Below are positions 1 to 10,763 of a stretch of DNA of 64,000 nt, in pieces (within the stretch, counting starts at the first letter, position 1; the number at the start of each line of letters is the position of its first letter). The notes beneath the pieces were generated by a model. That model was not told the origin of the DNA. It ran no database searches and saw nothing but the letters and a program-made list of their open reading frames with translations. The stretch spans positions 39,245,950-39,309,949 of the forward strand of contig CM065699.1 of assembly GCA_017654935.2 (NCBI GenBank). Direction: 5' to 3'. The position numbers and the translations under genes were made by a program. The stretch comes from Phymorhynchus buccinoides. Its lineage: Eukaryota > Mollusca > Gastropoda > Neogastropoda > Raphitomidae.

Positions 1-647
1 GCGCTGGCTTCAGGGCTCACAGCCTCCGACATCGCCAGCCTGCCCTCCATCAAGGACCTCCGCGGGGCTCCTCCTCCCTACGGCAAGAACCCAGCACCGC
101 TAGGCTGGACCTCCGCGTTTCTCCTGTCCACGATCAAGTTCGTCCTCCTCGTTCTCCTCCTCCTCTTCACATCCTGGCAACTGGACTGGCCCGTGGAGAA
201 AACCAAGCTGGTCCGAGCCTGGTTCCGTTTCTCAGGAATACACAAGGAGGACGTTTCTCAGGAGAAGTGCGTCTTCCAAGCTCCTCGGCGTCTCGCCGAC
301 GTCTTCCGACCTCCCGTGGATTGCGACTTCTGTCTCAACGTCAGCGAAGCAGACCGGTTGGAGAACGTAGGTCCTGAGGAGTTTGAAGAGCTGTACGCCT
401 ATTCGGGAGGCCCGGTGATCGTGGTGGATGCCATGAAGAACTGGTCGGCCCTGGACACGTTCGGCTTCGAGTTCTTTCGGGGGATCTATGGCGAGGGTAG
501 TCCCGTCATGCTGAAGAGGGAGGGGGGGCAGTCTCGGTGCCAGTTCTTCCCCTACCAGACAGAGTTTGTCAGTCTGGAGGAGGTGTTCACGATGTCCGCT
601 GATCGTGCCCTCATGAAGGATGGGTCCAAGCCCTGGTACATAGGATG
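1..647 (+). CDS. Oxygenase gene, first visible coding exon
   Basis: Frame 1 is open from the window edge to the donor gtcagt at 648. It encodes a Pro-rich segment, a transmembrane helix of about 20 residues, then the start of the cupin domain, ending in PWYIGW with the Trp codon split across the intron. The upstream exon or start codon is outside the window. Confidence 0.82.
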
Positions 648-773
648 GTCAGTATTAACTTTTCCTGGTTCTTTCTTCTTATTTATTATTATTATTATTC
701 AGTCGCACTTCTCATACTATGCAGCCTCTCACTCTCAGTGAGTCTCACTCTCTATCTCTCACACACACACACA

Positions 774-809
<36 letters not shown>

Positions 810-3800
810 TTCATGTCTTGTGAATATTGTGCATTGTAAATGTTTGATTATTGGTTGGTTGTTTATTATGTTTGTGAACTGTATTGTTTTTTTGTTGTTT
901 TCGTTCCCTGGCTAAAAAAAAAAGTTGTGAACTGTATTGTTATGGGCCAGAGGCCTAACAATTAAAATTTTGTTTTGAAATCTCTCTCAGTCTCTCTCTC
1001 ATGTGCCTCCTTCTCCCTTTCATATCATATATGACTCTGTGCCAAAAGGTGGGCATGAAAAGTGGACATAGAGGGTAACAAATGAAACTATTAATACCAT
1101 TTAAATACATGCATATTTAGAAAGGATATAAATGAGGCAAAACATGTGCAAAGTGGCAGGACAATTTTTCAACCGATTTCTGAGAAAATAGTGATAATGT
1201 GGTGTCCCCCACCTGATGACGAACATCAATGATTACATCACAACCATGGTGTTATGTCACAGTATTTTCTCATAGCTCCAGCAAATCATGTTGTGTTAAG
1301 TTGTTTTCATTGTTTGCTATTAGTCTGTGACATTTCCTGTTGAAATTTGCTGTTAGTATGATGATTATTATTCTGTTTACAAATGACATCACACATTTGA
1401 AAGTTGTATCAAATACACTAATTCTGTCTTTAAGTACTTATGATGCCATGCATTTCAAGTTACAAATTTTCTCTGAATAGCGTTGTTTTTTACCAATGTG
1501 TGAAAAATGTATGACGAACATCAAAGTTACCTAAATAATTTATTTTCCAGTTTCTGGCCAAAATGTCATGAATAACTGTATTTTTGTCAACTACAGTAAG
1601 CAGAATGCTTTAAAGAAAATAATAACTTGCATGAATAAAGTTTTTTTCAAAAAACTATTGAATTATTTATCATAATTCACTATTTACACCATAGGACATG
1701 TATGACGAACATCATAGTTACATTAATAATTTTCATTAAGCACTATTTTTTCATTTATCTTTCTATGAAGGCTGCAAAGTGCTCTAAATTAATTACAAAC
1801 CCACTGAAGTGGTGTTCATTTGTTTATTAGATGGTTAGACCAATAAAACCAGCTAAATTTGATAATCGCAACATGTTTTGATGACAACATCAATTTTTTA
1901 CATTGAACATTTGGATTAGTGCAGAAGAAAGAAATGTTAAGGGTAGGGGTCTCCAGTTTAATTGTAAAATAAAAGAGAGCAAGTTAAAAATATATATCTT
2001 GAGGATTTTATTGAGCATAATTTTATGATCTGTTACATCTAAGTCAGAACCTTTAAGAGAAAGTGCAATATTATTTAAAATAATATATTTTGTAAGAACA
2101 TTTTATACTCCTATGATAAAGTAATATCTGCTCCAACTGACATTTTCATGTATTTTGGATTTATATAAGTGAAAATTGTTGGGAAGTTTGATTTTGGTTT
2201 TTGGAAATTACATCAAAAATGATGTTTGTCATCAACATTGGTTTAAGTCTAATAACTAACAGAACTTTCACCGCAATACTCGTCGTGTCTGTTGTAGTGT
2301 CCTGTATTTCAAGTATGTTTATTAGTTTGTGTGTTCGCTTTTGAAATCATGACATCAATTTTTTGAAGACCAGAGCGGACATCAATTAAATTTGATCTTA
2401 TAAGCTGATAGCCTCGATTTGAAGTTTATAACATAAGCGACAATTTATTGTCAAAATGTGCTCACCTTTTGGCGACAATTTGTGGATACTCTCTCTCTTA
2501 CAAAAAGCATTTTTTATACACACACACCACAAACAATGAATACACATGTATGCATTATCAATTACAAATCTGAATAGCGTTGTTTTTTCCACCATCAAAT
2601 TCTTGTCTATTCTTGCAAGTCAAGGTTTAATTTGTCACAAAGTCACAATCACCAAAACAAAAAACCCAGCTCACCACCACCTAAGATTTGATGATGTCAC
2701 CAAGATTTGATGTCACCAAGATTTGATGATGTCACCAAGATTTGATGACATCACCAGGAGCAACTGTGACGCCACAGCGGGCAATGTGTTACGTCAGCAC
2801 TACCGACGACCTTACTTCCTGCCGACCACCTCCGAGTCCAGCAAGACAGACTGGATCTTCATGGGCAGCCCGGGATACGGGGCTCACATGCACGTGAGTA
2901 ACATCACACGCACGCGCGCACACACGGGCAGCCGTGGATACGGCGCTCACATGCACGCGAGTAGGCCTAACCTAAGATTGTCAACCTCCGCCAAGTAAGC
3001 TATATAATACAGTCGAACCTCCCTTATAAGACCTACCATTATAAGACTCCCTCCCACATAAGACCCACTTCTGAGACATTGTCCTTCTTTGTAAGTGTTA
3101 AAATTACCTCCCTTATATTTTTTTTAAAGACCCCTCCCTTATAAGACCTCATTTTGGATAATTTTTGAAGGTCTTATAAGGGAGGTTCCACTGTACTATG
3201 TTTTATGTAGCTGCCTCTGTTAGAAAATATACTCCAAAAGTTATATGGATGGATTTCAGAATCAGAATTATAAGTTTTGGGGAGAGTTGGGATAAATTAC
3301 TCAAAATGGAAATTCCAGTTATTTTGTTTCTTGTTCATGTATGGATTAAAAACATTTTTTTGGACATTTCGTTTTATTACCGCTGTGTTGAATGTGTGTG
3401 TGTGTGTGATGTGTAGTCTGTCCGAGCATGCGTGTATGCATGTGTGTATATATTATGTGTCAGTAACTGTCACAGTGTGTGTTCAACTTCAAGATCGACA
3501 ATGTCCGCCTGCCATTCTGGCCGGCACATATCGCCGGCACCAAACGATGGTTCCTGGAACCTCCCTCTCAGTGCTTCACACAGTGTGTGTGTGTGCATGC
3601 GTATGTGTGTGCATGCATGTGCGTATAATTTTTTAGTCCCCGAGCCAAAGGTTCGGGGAGCTATTGTTTTTGTCTGGTCCGTACGGTGTCCGGCGTGCCT
3701 CCGTCCGTCCGGCTATTCGTCCGTTTTCCTCAAAAACTATTCAGTCTATCATCATCACATTTGGTATACTAGTTTGCCAAGATGCAAGCTATCCACTGAT

Positions 3801-5689
3801 GTATTTAGTTTTACATTAAGGTCAAGGTCACGCCAGTTACGGGGTTCAAACCCCGAAACACATAATCGCTAATATCTCGCGAAGTTTTGCATGTATTTCA
3901 ATGCAGTTTTTTTCACATTTCTTGATGGTCTATAACACAGTTGTCATGAATTTTTCTGTGCGCTCGTGTGCGCATGATCACACGCGCTCAAATCACAGGT
4001 CCGAACCCCAAGGCTATATAAAAAACTATTCAGTTACGTGCTGTTTTGATGCGTTTTTATGTAGTTATGTAGTTTAAAAAATCACATTGTTGTACTTGTT
4101 TTATTTATGTAGTTATTTTATGTAGTTTTGATGCGTTTTTATGTATGTGTACAACCGACATATTCTGATTTCGGAGTAGCTCGGCGATGCTGCGAGGGGA
4201 CTTTGCAGCCGCTCGGCGTTGTACTTGTTTTATTATGTCACGGTGTGCATTCCAGATCGACAATGTCCACCTGCCGTCCTGGCAGGCCCAGATCGCTGGC
4301 ACCAAACGATGGTTCCTGGAACCTCCCTCTGAGTGCTTCACACAGTGTGCATCTGCTCTGCAGGTCGACGTTCGGCCTGGGGAAATCAGTGAGTTTTTAT
4401 TGTTTATTTTTTGGGGTTTTAATGCTTTACTAATACTAGTCTATATGTTGAATTTGCATGTGTGAATTCTGCATAAATGTCTGGGTGCTTGAGCATAGTA
4501 GGGGTGGGTGTGTCAGGGAGGGAGAGAGAAGGAGAGAATGCCTGTGTCTGTGCATGTGTGTGAGTGCGATATAGAGATTGTGAGTGTGAGTAAGTGTGAG
4601 CGTGCATGAGTGTGTGCGTGTGTGTATGAACAAAGTCAAAAGAGGAAAGAAAATAAAGAAGTCGTTAGGTCTAGGGAGCTTTGCACCCCCCTCAAAACCT
4701 CCCCAAATAAGCTAATGAGAATTTTAATGTAGGAGATGCACTGGAGGCCTCTCATTGGAGAATAAGTTGTGAATTCATTATCCTAATTGTTCGTAGTTAA
4801 AACTCTGGCATGGAATGATATGAAGTTCATGAAATCAAAGGACTGTTGTTGCCATGGTAGTCATGGATTCTCTCCCCTTTTTTTAGTTGTGGGGGAAAGG
4901 GGGTGGGGGGTCTAAACCCCTGTAACCCACCCACCCACCCCTGATCGACCTCTGACAGTTGTCCTCAGATCCACATATAACTAACATCCCAAATATGAGG
5001 GAATTAAGAAATTTAAAAAAAAACAAAGTCGGAGTGATGCTGACTATGCTCTTTGAGTATAGTGTTGGAACCCTGATTGGGCAGACGAGCACACACACAA
5101 CCAGAGTATGAATCATGCCTAAGCACACCCAGACAGATATTTCGTTATGGTGTTGCCCCCGTGGACCTACGCCAGGTGGGGACGGTGCTGGGCCCTCAGC
5201 CTCAAAGGGGCCCGCCTCAACGACTGGCGGCTCTGTCGACCTGGGAACCAGGGGGAGGCAGAGTAATGCTACTGGTCGCACCTACGCTGGCGGGAAAGCT
5301 GGGGGGGGGGGGGGGGGGTTACCAAGCAAGACCTGGAGACACAACCACCAACTTCATCAACAACAAACAACACCAGACTGGACATCTATGGCATGATTCA
5401 GCTGGAACGCTGAAGAAGAAGAAGAAAAAACCCCGAAAAAAAACCTAAAGCCCCACAATTCCTCCTCCACCAAAACATCAATAAACGGTGTTGTGGCTAT
5501 AGTTGTTCATTTTCATGACTTACGTTTTTAATTTTGCTTAATTAAAATTTAAAAAAAGAATTCTTGTTTCCTGTTCTGTTGTTGTTTTCTTGTCACTTTG
5601 CAGTTGTTCTGGACACCAACAAATGGTTCCACTCCACCCTCGTCATCGGGCGTGACATCAGCATCGTCATCGGCTCTGAATACGACTGA
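1..5689 (+). CDS. Membrane-anchored JmjC/cupin-like Fe(II) oxygenase, 3' part of gene
   Basis: Rebuilt from four exons: <1-647, 2758-2893, 4256-4388 and 5604-5689. The phases match (TG|G, phase 0, A|TT), giving a continuous frame that ends at TGA 5687-5689. The frame is open from base 1, so the start lies outside the window. Order: short cytosolic segment; one hydrophobic membrane helix (about bases 115-180, Leu/Val/Phe-rich); then a cupin_8/JmjC-like domain. Seen directly: GYGAHMH at the end of exon 2 joins IDNV at the start of exon 3, giving the metal-binding HxD. GTKRWFLEPP follows, and NKWFHSTLV in the last exon supplies the distal His. This HxD...H triad is typical of 2-oxoglutarate/Fe(II) hydroxylases. 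Topology (single-pass, catalytic part after the helix) is inferred. Substrate unknown; I do not recognise a named orthologue. Confidence 0.82.
648..2757 (+). other. Oxygenase intron 1
   Basis: AT-rich intron. It opens with (AC)n and (TC)n tracts at about 756-812. The motif TGACGAACATC recurs at 1217, 1512 and 1703, with looser variants near 1880 and 2230. A short direct repeat (CACCAAGATTTGATGATGT, about four copies, 2690-2757) runs straight into the splice acceptor, where CACCAAG becomes CACCAG. No exon was recognised inside. Confidence 0.6.
2758..2893 (+). CDS. Oxygenase gene, second visible exon
   Basis: The acceptor caccag and the donor gtgagt bound 136 bases. They encode SNCDATAG through GYGAHMH, whose last codon is the first metal-ligand His. 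The split Trp codon (TG|G) restores the frame with the preceding exon. Confidence 0.85.
2927..2965 (+). pseudogene. Duplicated 3' end of oxygenase exon 2
   Basis: This 39-base stretch repeats positions 2863-2901, the last codons of exon 2 plus its donor, with a few substitutions. The donor GT has become GC (gcgagt). It sits 64 bases downstream of the real exon end. Confidence 0.75.
3008..3195. mobile_element. Mariner-type MITE, CAGTGGAACC family, copy 1
   Basis: Both ends read TACAGT(G/C)GAACCTCCC, inverted, with TA at each edge as expected for a Tc1/mariner target duplication. The interior repeats TTATAAGAC. About 188 bp, non-coding. Six related copies lie elsewhere in the window. Confidence 0.85.
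3494..3586 (+). pseudogene. Tandem duplicate of oxygenase exon 3, truncated
   Basis: Preceded by AG. It encodes IDNVRLPFW through PPSQCFTQC and differs from the intact exon at 4256 at 8 of 93 bases by my count. Five or so changes alter residues. After CACACAGTGT it dissolves into a (GT)n microsatellite, and the last 40 bases with the donor are missing. It is probably a dead copy. A mutually exclusive exon is unlikely without a donor. Confidence 0.75.
3634..4080. repeat. Dispersed repeat with CCGAGCC...GGTTCGGGG start
   Basis: Starts with a short hairpin (CCCCGAGCCaaaGGTTCGGGG) followed by CCGTCCGTCC and AAGGTCAAGGTCAC, a combination I associate with dispersed invertebrate repeats. It has no ORF and lies between the two copies of oxygenase exon 3. 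Limits are approximate. Confidence 0.5.
4256..4388 (+). CDS. Oxygenase gene, exon 3 (intact copy)
   Basis: The acceptor tccag and the donor gtgagt bound 133 bases. They encode IDNVHLPSW through VRPGEI. The first residues complete the HxD metal motif begun in exon 2, and GTKRWFLEPP follows. The phase-1 end (A) joins TT of the last exon. Confidence 0.87.
4389..5603 (+). other. Oxygenase last intron
   Basis: Contains a TG-rich stretch (4455-4625), a GC-rich dispersed segment (5140-5290), a poly-G run at 5302-5318 and an (AAG)n tail near 5411 that looks like the 3' end of a SINE-type repeat on the + strand. No exon recognised. Confidence 0.5.
5604..5689 (+). CDS. Oxygenase gene, last coding exon
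   Basis: Acceptor tttgcag. It encodes VLDTNKWFHSTLV, which holds the distal metal-binding His, then ISIVIGSEYD and TGA. No clear AATAAA was seen within the next few hundred bases. Confidence 0.87.
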
Positions 5690-6159
5690 AAATCGTTGAC
5701 ATCTTCGGTGCTTTGAAGTAGCAGCACATCCTTCTTCAACACCTTGCATCATCTTTCACTTCTCCATTGTGAAGAGGGGTGTGACGTAGAGTGTGGATTT
5801 TACCCTTAAAACCGAACGCTACTAAAATCTGCAGAAAGAATTTTGTTTTGTTTAATAATACTGCAAAGTAATCTGTGTGAGGATTGTGGCCACGCGTAGC
5901 GGAGGAGATAAGAAGTCGGAGAAGAAGAAGATGACCATGGCTATTGGTCTTACGGGGTTGTAAACCATCTCTGCTTTTAGCATGGCGACAGTTCTTGATA
6001 TGAATTTAGGTCTATCCACCAACTTGGTTCAAATTCAAAGTAGCCAAAAACGTAACACACATTTAAAAACAAACTCCTAATAGAAACTCACATGCAAAAT
6101 TTCAGTTAAACTTTTTCAATAGTTTATAAGATCTTTCTTTCTTCTTCTTTCCACCCTTG
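5690..6159. other. 3' flank of the oxygenase gene
   Basis: No gene seen. An (AAG)n-tailed segment near 5905-5930 resembles the tails of other short repeats in the window. Confidence 0.4.
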
Positions 6160-6790
6160 ACCGGCTTGCGCCATATTGGGTGGTCAGTCTCCGCCACTGG
6201 TCACGATCCTCTGCCAGCCGTATGAGAGTGTTGGTGTTGCAGTTGGTCCAGCTTTTGATGTTGTCCAACCAGGACTTTCTTTGTTTGCCTTGCCAGCATT
6301 TTCCTTGGATGGTGCCCTGGAGAATCGTTTATGCCAGAGTGTTACCGTACCAGGCAAGTTTGCGGTGCTTAACAACTGCTAGGAGTGGCTCTTGTCTGCC
6401 TGCGAGGGTGTTCACTTTTTGCCTGACATACTCATTTGTCTTGTGCTCTGTGTACGAGATGCGAAGAAGTCTCCAGAGGCACTTATGCTCAAACACTTCT
6501 AGTCTGCGTTCGCAATCTGCCGCCAGAGTCCAGCTCTCGCAACCGTACAGGAGAATGGAGACCACAAGGGATTTGTACAGTTTGATCTTTGTTGGGAAGC
6601 TGATGGTGGTGCTCTTCCAGATCTTGTTCAGCTTTGCCATGGCAGCGGCAGCAAGACTTAATCTGGTTCTGAGTTCTTTGATGGAGCTGCCATCAGTTGT
6701 AAGTGTGGAGCCAAGGTATTTGAAATTGTCCACTTGTTCTAGTTTTTGGTTGTTGAGCATGATATTTGTTGCTGTTTTTCCAGTCGCATA
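6160..6790 (-). pseudogene. RTE-like LINE reverse-transcriptase C-terminus, truncated
   Basis: Minus-strand reading gives FKYLGSTLTTDGS, LYGCESWTL and ECLWRLLRISY-type blocks. These are characteristic of the C-terminal part of RTE-clade reverse transcriptases. The frame is interrupted near 6330 and the 5' part is absent, so this is a dead insertion. Confidence 0.8.
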
Positions 6791-6844
6791 TCTAAAATAT
6801 TAATGCATTTTCAAAGTTAAAACTTGTTTTTTCTAACAGTTGCA

Positions 6845-7582
6845 TACAGTGGAGTCCGGGTAAAACGAATTATAACGGAACACAGACTCAGTTCGTTGTA
6901 TCAGGATTTCGTTATACATGTACTTGTACAATGTATGTTGAAAACAAAAACAGTTCAAACACTCACCAATGATAACCGAAAACATAAACTTGACCAGTTT
7001 GGATCGTCTGTCTTAATCACGGGATGTACAAGGCTTGAAGAAGTTCAGCAGTGTTGTCTGACGCTGATCTGTTTTGGCACACTTTTCAACAAGTTTGTCC
7101 ATTAAGTGACAACACATCACACAAATTTAGTTTGTTATAGGCTTTCACGAACTTTTCGATCTTTATTTTGAGCGCGAATTGTAAAGCGACCTTGAGAAAC
7201 CGAATGATCTGTAGGAAGCCTAGGCCTAGCAGACGACCCAGTGTGAATCTAAATGAGTTCACGCATGCGCAGTTCATATTTTCCAACTTCCTTCCTCTTG
7301 ACAACACGTTCTAGCTTGGAGTTTGAAGGCCTAGGTTTTTGCAGCGCATCGCACAGGCTGAGTTCGTTATAGGCTATTTTTCCAAGTAAATAAAATTATC
7401 CTGGGGCGTAGAACATGTGTTCGTAAAAAGCGGATGTTCGTTATTTCAAAAGGATTTTTTGTTCGTTATACCCATGGCTTTGCAAGTGACAAATAGAAGG
7501 GCATTTGCCGGGAAATTGAAGTCAGTTCGTTAATCGCGAAATTTCGTTAAAAGCGAGTTCGTTATAGTTGGACTCCACTGTA
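6845..7582. mobile_element. Mariner-type non-autonomous element, CAGTGGAGTCC family
   Basis: TA-flanked inverted ends: TACAGTGGAGTCCGGGTAA at left and the inverse GTTGGACTCCACTGTA at right. About 738 bp. The repeated half-motif TTCGTTATA occurs throughout. No transposase frame was found. Confidence 0.8.
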
Positions 7583-8736
7583 CTTACACAACATGCAGAT
7601 TTTTTCCCCCTGTCTAGTCAGAGTGTACAGTTTTGAAAATACAGGGGTGCAAAAATGGCTAAAAACGCTATTTTCGCTTTTGTCCAATAGGCAAATTTCA
7701 GCACAACTGACACTAAACTGACCATATCGCTAAAAGTACTGGACTGACCGCAATAAACTTTGTATCCAGCATTAATTAAGGAATAAGAATCTGTTGATAT
7801 TTATGGAAAATAAACCCATTTTAACTCTTACACACAAGTAATATAAGCCCTAATGCTGAAAAATGACCATAAAGAGTGCCACCACAACCATTAAAGTTCC
7901 TACTGCCATAAAATGTTCCAAATAAATTTGTTCTCCTGTCTCAAAGACAAAGAATATTTTGAAATCTGGTACTTCAGATCTGCATACTGTCTCCAAAACG
8001 TCCTGTGGGAAGCTTTATTGTCCTTTGCCCCTCTACAGTGGATAAAGGAGTATAAGTTAGTTGCGGTCTGTTTTGTGTTGTTTTCTTTTCCTGTGTAGGT
8101 GTTTGTGTGTATAAAAAAATATTTTGCAAACCGCTAAACAGAATCTCATCAAACTTTTGTGTGACAGTGTATGGCCAAGACTTAAAAGATATATGCGGGG
8201 GAAAATGCAACCACCTTGACCTTGACGTTTGACCTTCAAAACTTTAATTTCTTTTTGTGGCATCATCTTTGAAGGTACAATCTTGAAATTTAGTATGTGG
8301 ACATCTTAGCTTTAGATGATTCAGAGCCACCCAAAGAATGCAGGGGGGAGATCTGTTTTAAGCTTATAGACCTTGGTTTTAGTATTGAAACCAGAAATAT
8401 TCAGTATCAACTGCGTTCTCCATCTCGGTGTACTCTGCAGTGGCGTTGTCGTCTTCATATGAGGTGAGGCTTTGATGGTAAATCTTCACGTGTGCTCTGT
8501 GTAGCCGAGCGGATGTTGAACCCAACTTTCATTCTGTATGGCCGGCCACAGAATGGACGAACAACGAACGAACTGTATGCAGCTGTCTTCTCAGGGCTAC
8601 CCATGGTATTAACTCAATCAATCAATCAATCAATATTTTTATTGTCCGTTTTACAGGAAATTCTTTTTGCAGGGATAAAACAATCGACAAAACAACACAA
8701 CATGACAGAGACATAGTATTATATAGTATGTAGAAA
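7583..8736. other. Intergenic, no gene seen
   Basis: AT-rich sequence without a recognisable exon. TTGACCTTGACGTTTGACC at 8215-8234 is a run of AGGTCA-like half sites, a motif often found inside invertebrate repeats. (AATC)n at 8615-8633 looks like a LINE tail. Confidence 0.4.
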
Positions 8737-9132
8737 AGCATTTGCATCGCAACGATTTTGAATTATTAAAAAAAACCTCACAAATCACTCCATCCATACA
8801 CACAAACAAAATGTACATAAACAAAAGGAGAAATGAAAGAAGATTACGGGTTTTTAGTTCAGGTTTAGACATAGGGAAGTGGTAGATCAGACCCTTATTT
8901 AATATAGAGACATTATATAGAAAAACTCTCTACACCGATTGGTTTCCCCCACAACAAACCACTGCAAAAGCAAAGTCAGAGGCAAAATTGTGGTCTAAGG
9001 GAGTGAAGCGAGTTTAGAAGTGACCAAGGTATGGTGTGTGCACAGACTTACTTCCCTTGAAGCAAATGCATCAAATTGACAGCTACCTATTAATTCTGGA
9101 CATATATGGACAGAACGACTTGAATGAGTTAA
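8737..9132. mobile_element. TTAA-type MITE, CTCATTTGCATCGC family, left end damaged
   Basis: Matches the complete copies at 27130 and 17833 from GCATCGCAACG to GAATGAGTTAA. The right TTAA is intact; the left TTAACTCA is lost. Non-coding. Confidence 0.75.
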
Positions 9133-10239
9133 GCAAAAAATCCCTCAATATCTGGCATCCCTTGACAATTTTGTTTTACTGTTGCTGTGCAATGCCAATT
9201 TTTATATGTCAAAATAAGGTGGTACTCTTACGCATGACAAGTTTTGAGTTGAAACAACAGTTTACCCAAGAATCAATGTCGCTTAACCTTTAGCATTTAG
9301 CACACTGCATTTTTTCTGACGTTCCCTACTCTGCCACTGCATTCTTTTTGAGGCGGTGAAAAACGCTTACACCCACTTGATTAAAAATGCTCTAATTTTT
9401 TCTGTGTGTTGTGTGCAGACTTGATTATTGGAATACTAATAAAGAGATGATTGAGGAAAGTCTTGATATGATGCATTTTGTTGTCTGTGTATTGTTGACA
9501 AAAAAAAAGAGAAGCGAAAGTCGATTACATAGCCTCCTTCGACATATAGTACCAGAACCAGAACCAGAAATCAACAAAGCGAAAGTGCTGACTTACTGTT
9601 TCAGCACGGTCGGAATGAGTGCCGTCTGCTTCAAAGTTCTCCCAATGACTAATTAACTCATGTCCAAGATCACTTTAACGAAATAAATCACGGAAATATC
9701 ATTAAGAATATTATGAAAGGCAAAATTTTCTTTGAATTCAACTTAGTAGTCAAAATCGGTACCGAATCACAATCGCGGCTTGAATCGATATCGGATCATC
9801 TTCATCGAGTCACACTGACATCGGCTACCACCCCTCTACTGCACTACGATATTCTATCACCCTTTCACTGTCGATATCTGACCTAACAAAGCCTAAAAAT
9901 TCATTATTTAAACAAACACTGACGATAATTTCCAGTAGGAAAGCTTCGCGAACACGAAAATCCGCCATATTTGATAGGGAACTTTACTTTCTGACCAATC
10001 AACACTTTGAAAAATTCAATACAATAACTAAAAAAGCAAATGGCGGCTTGCCGGAAGTGAAAGAAGCAGTTGAGCCTCGTTCTGAAGCAAAAGGAAGGTT
10101 GTTTCCATTATTAGTAACAGAAATAATGTCCGCGAAGCCTTGATTTTGAGTAGTACCCCTCTGTGGGTGCATGACTGCGCCTGCAGCTACAGGGGAGACA
10201 ATTGGCTTGGCGACTGAATGGGCCTGCAGCGTGCTAAGG
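9133..10239. other. Intergenic with promoter-like motif cluster
   Basis: No gene recognised. Around 9950-10070 there are CCGCCAT, GACCAATCA, AAATGGCGGC and CCGGAAGTG, resembling YY1, CCAAT and ETS sites. No convincing coding exon follows on either strand. Confidence 0.35.
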
Positions 10240-10487
10240 TTAACCCTTTCGCCGCCAGCCACTTTTCAGGAAAAACTTCCCATTAAATTTACCTGGGTAA
10301 AAAAAAAGAAATCTGTCTGTAATATTGGGGATTCCTCTGTGACATATTTAATATAAGGCCTATCCTTACCTCCCAAAATTAAGAGAATATGGTCTATGGA
10401 TAACAGACCCTGATTTGATGCCTTTTAGTGACATGGGTGTTAAATCATTGTGCTGCTAAAATGCGACGTTGGCAGTGAAAGGGTTAA
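10240..10487. mobile_element. TTAA-type MITE, CCCTTTCGCCGCC family, complete
   Basis: TTAACCCTTTCGCCGCCAGC at left and the inverse GGCAGTGAAAGGGTTAA at right, with TTAA on both edges as in piggyBac target duplications. 248 bp, non-coding. Its interior (GGCCTATCCTTACCTCCC) is the empty-site reference for the nested insertion at 14234. Confidence 0.85.
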
Positions 10488-10606
10488 TTAAGTAATGATC
10501 TAGATTTTTGTTCCTTCCCTTTTTCTGCCCGAAATCAGCATTCTCTGCTGAAATTCATTTTCAGTTTTCGCTGAAATCCATGAAATCGCTGAAAATTAGG
10601 ACCGCT

Positions 10607-10763
10607 TCAGGTGAACTGGTAATGTGAAGCTGGCGATTTCTGCAGCCAGGTGCGAAGGGAGCACTGACGCAGGCGATGCCACGTCTTCTGGTAGTCTGTG
10701 GCTGCCGCCTTGCACTGGGCGTAGGTCAAGCCGTCGATGTTGTCCGAAGCTGCTAACAGGGCT
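10607..10763 (-). CDS. ADAT1: ADAT1 last exon
   Basis: Acceptor atttcag. Encodes [20 protein letters not shown] and SPASHYQFT, then TGA at 10609-10607. The final HYQF matches the family C-terminus. A TTAA-type MITE ends 120 bases downstream and may supply ATTAAA-like 3' end signals. Confidence 0.92.
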
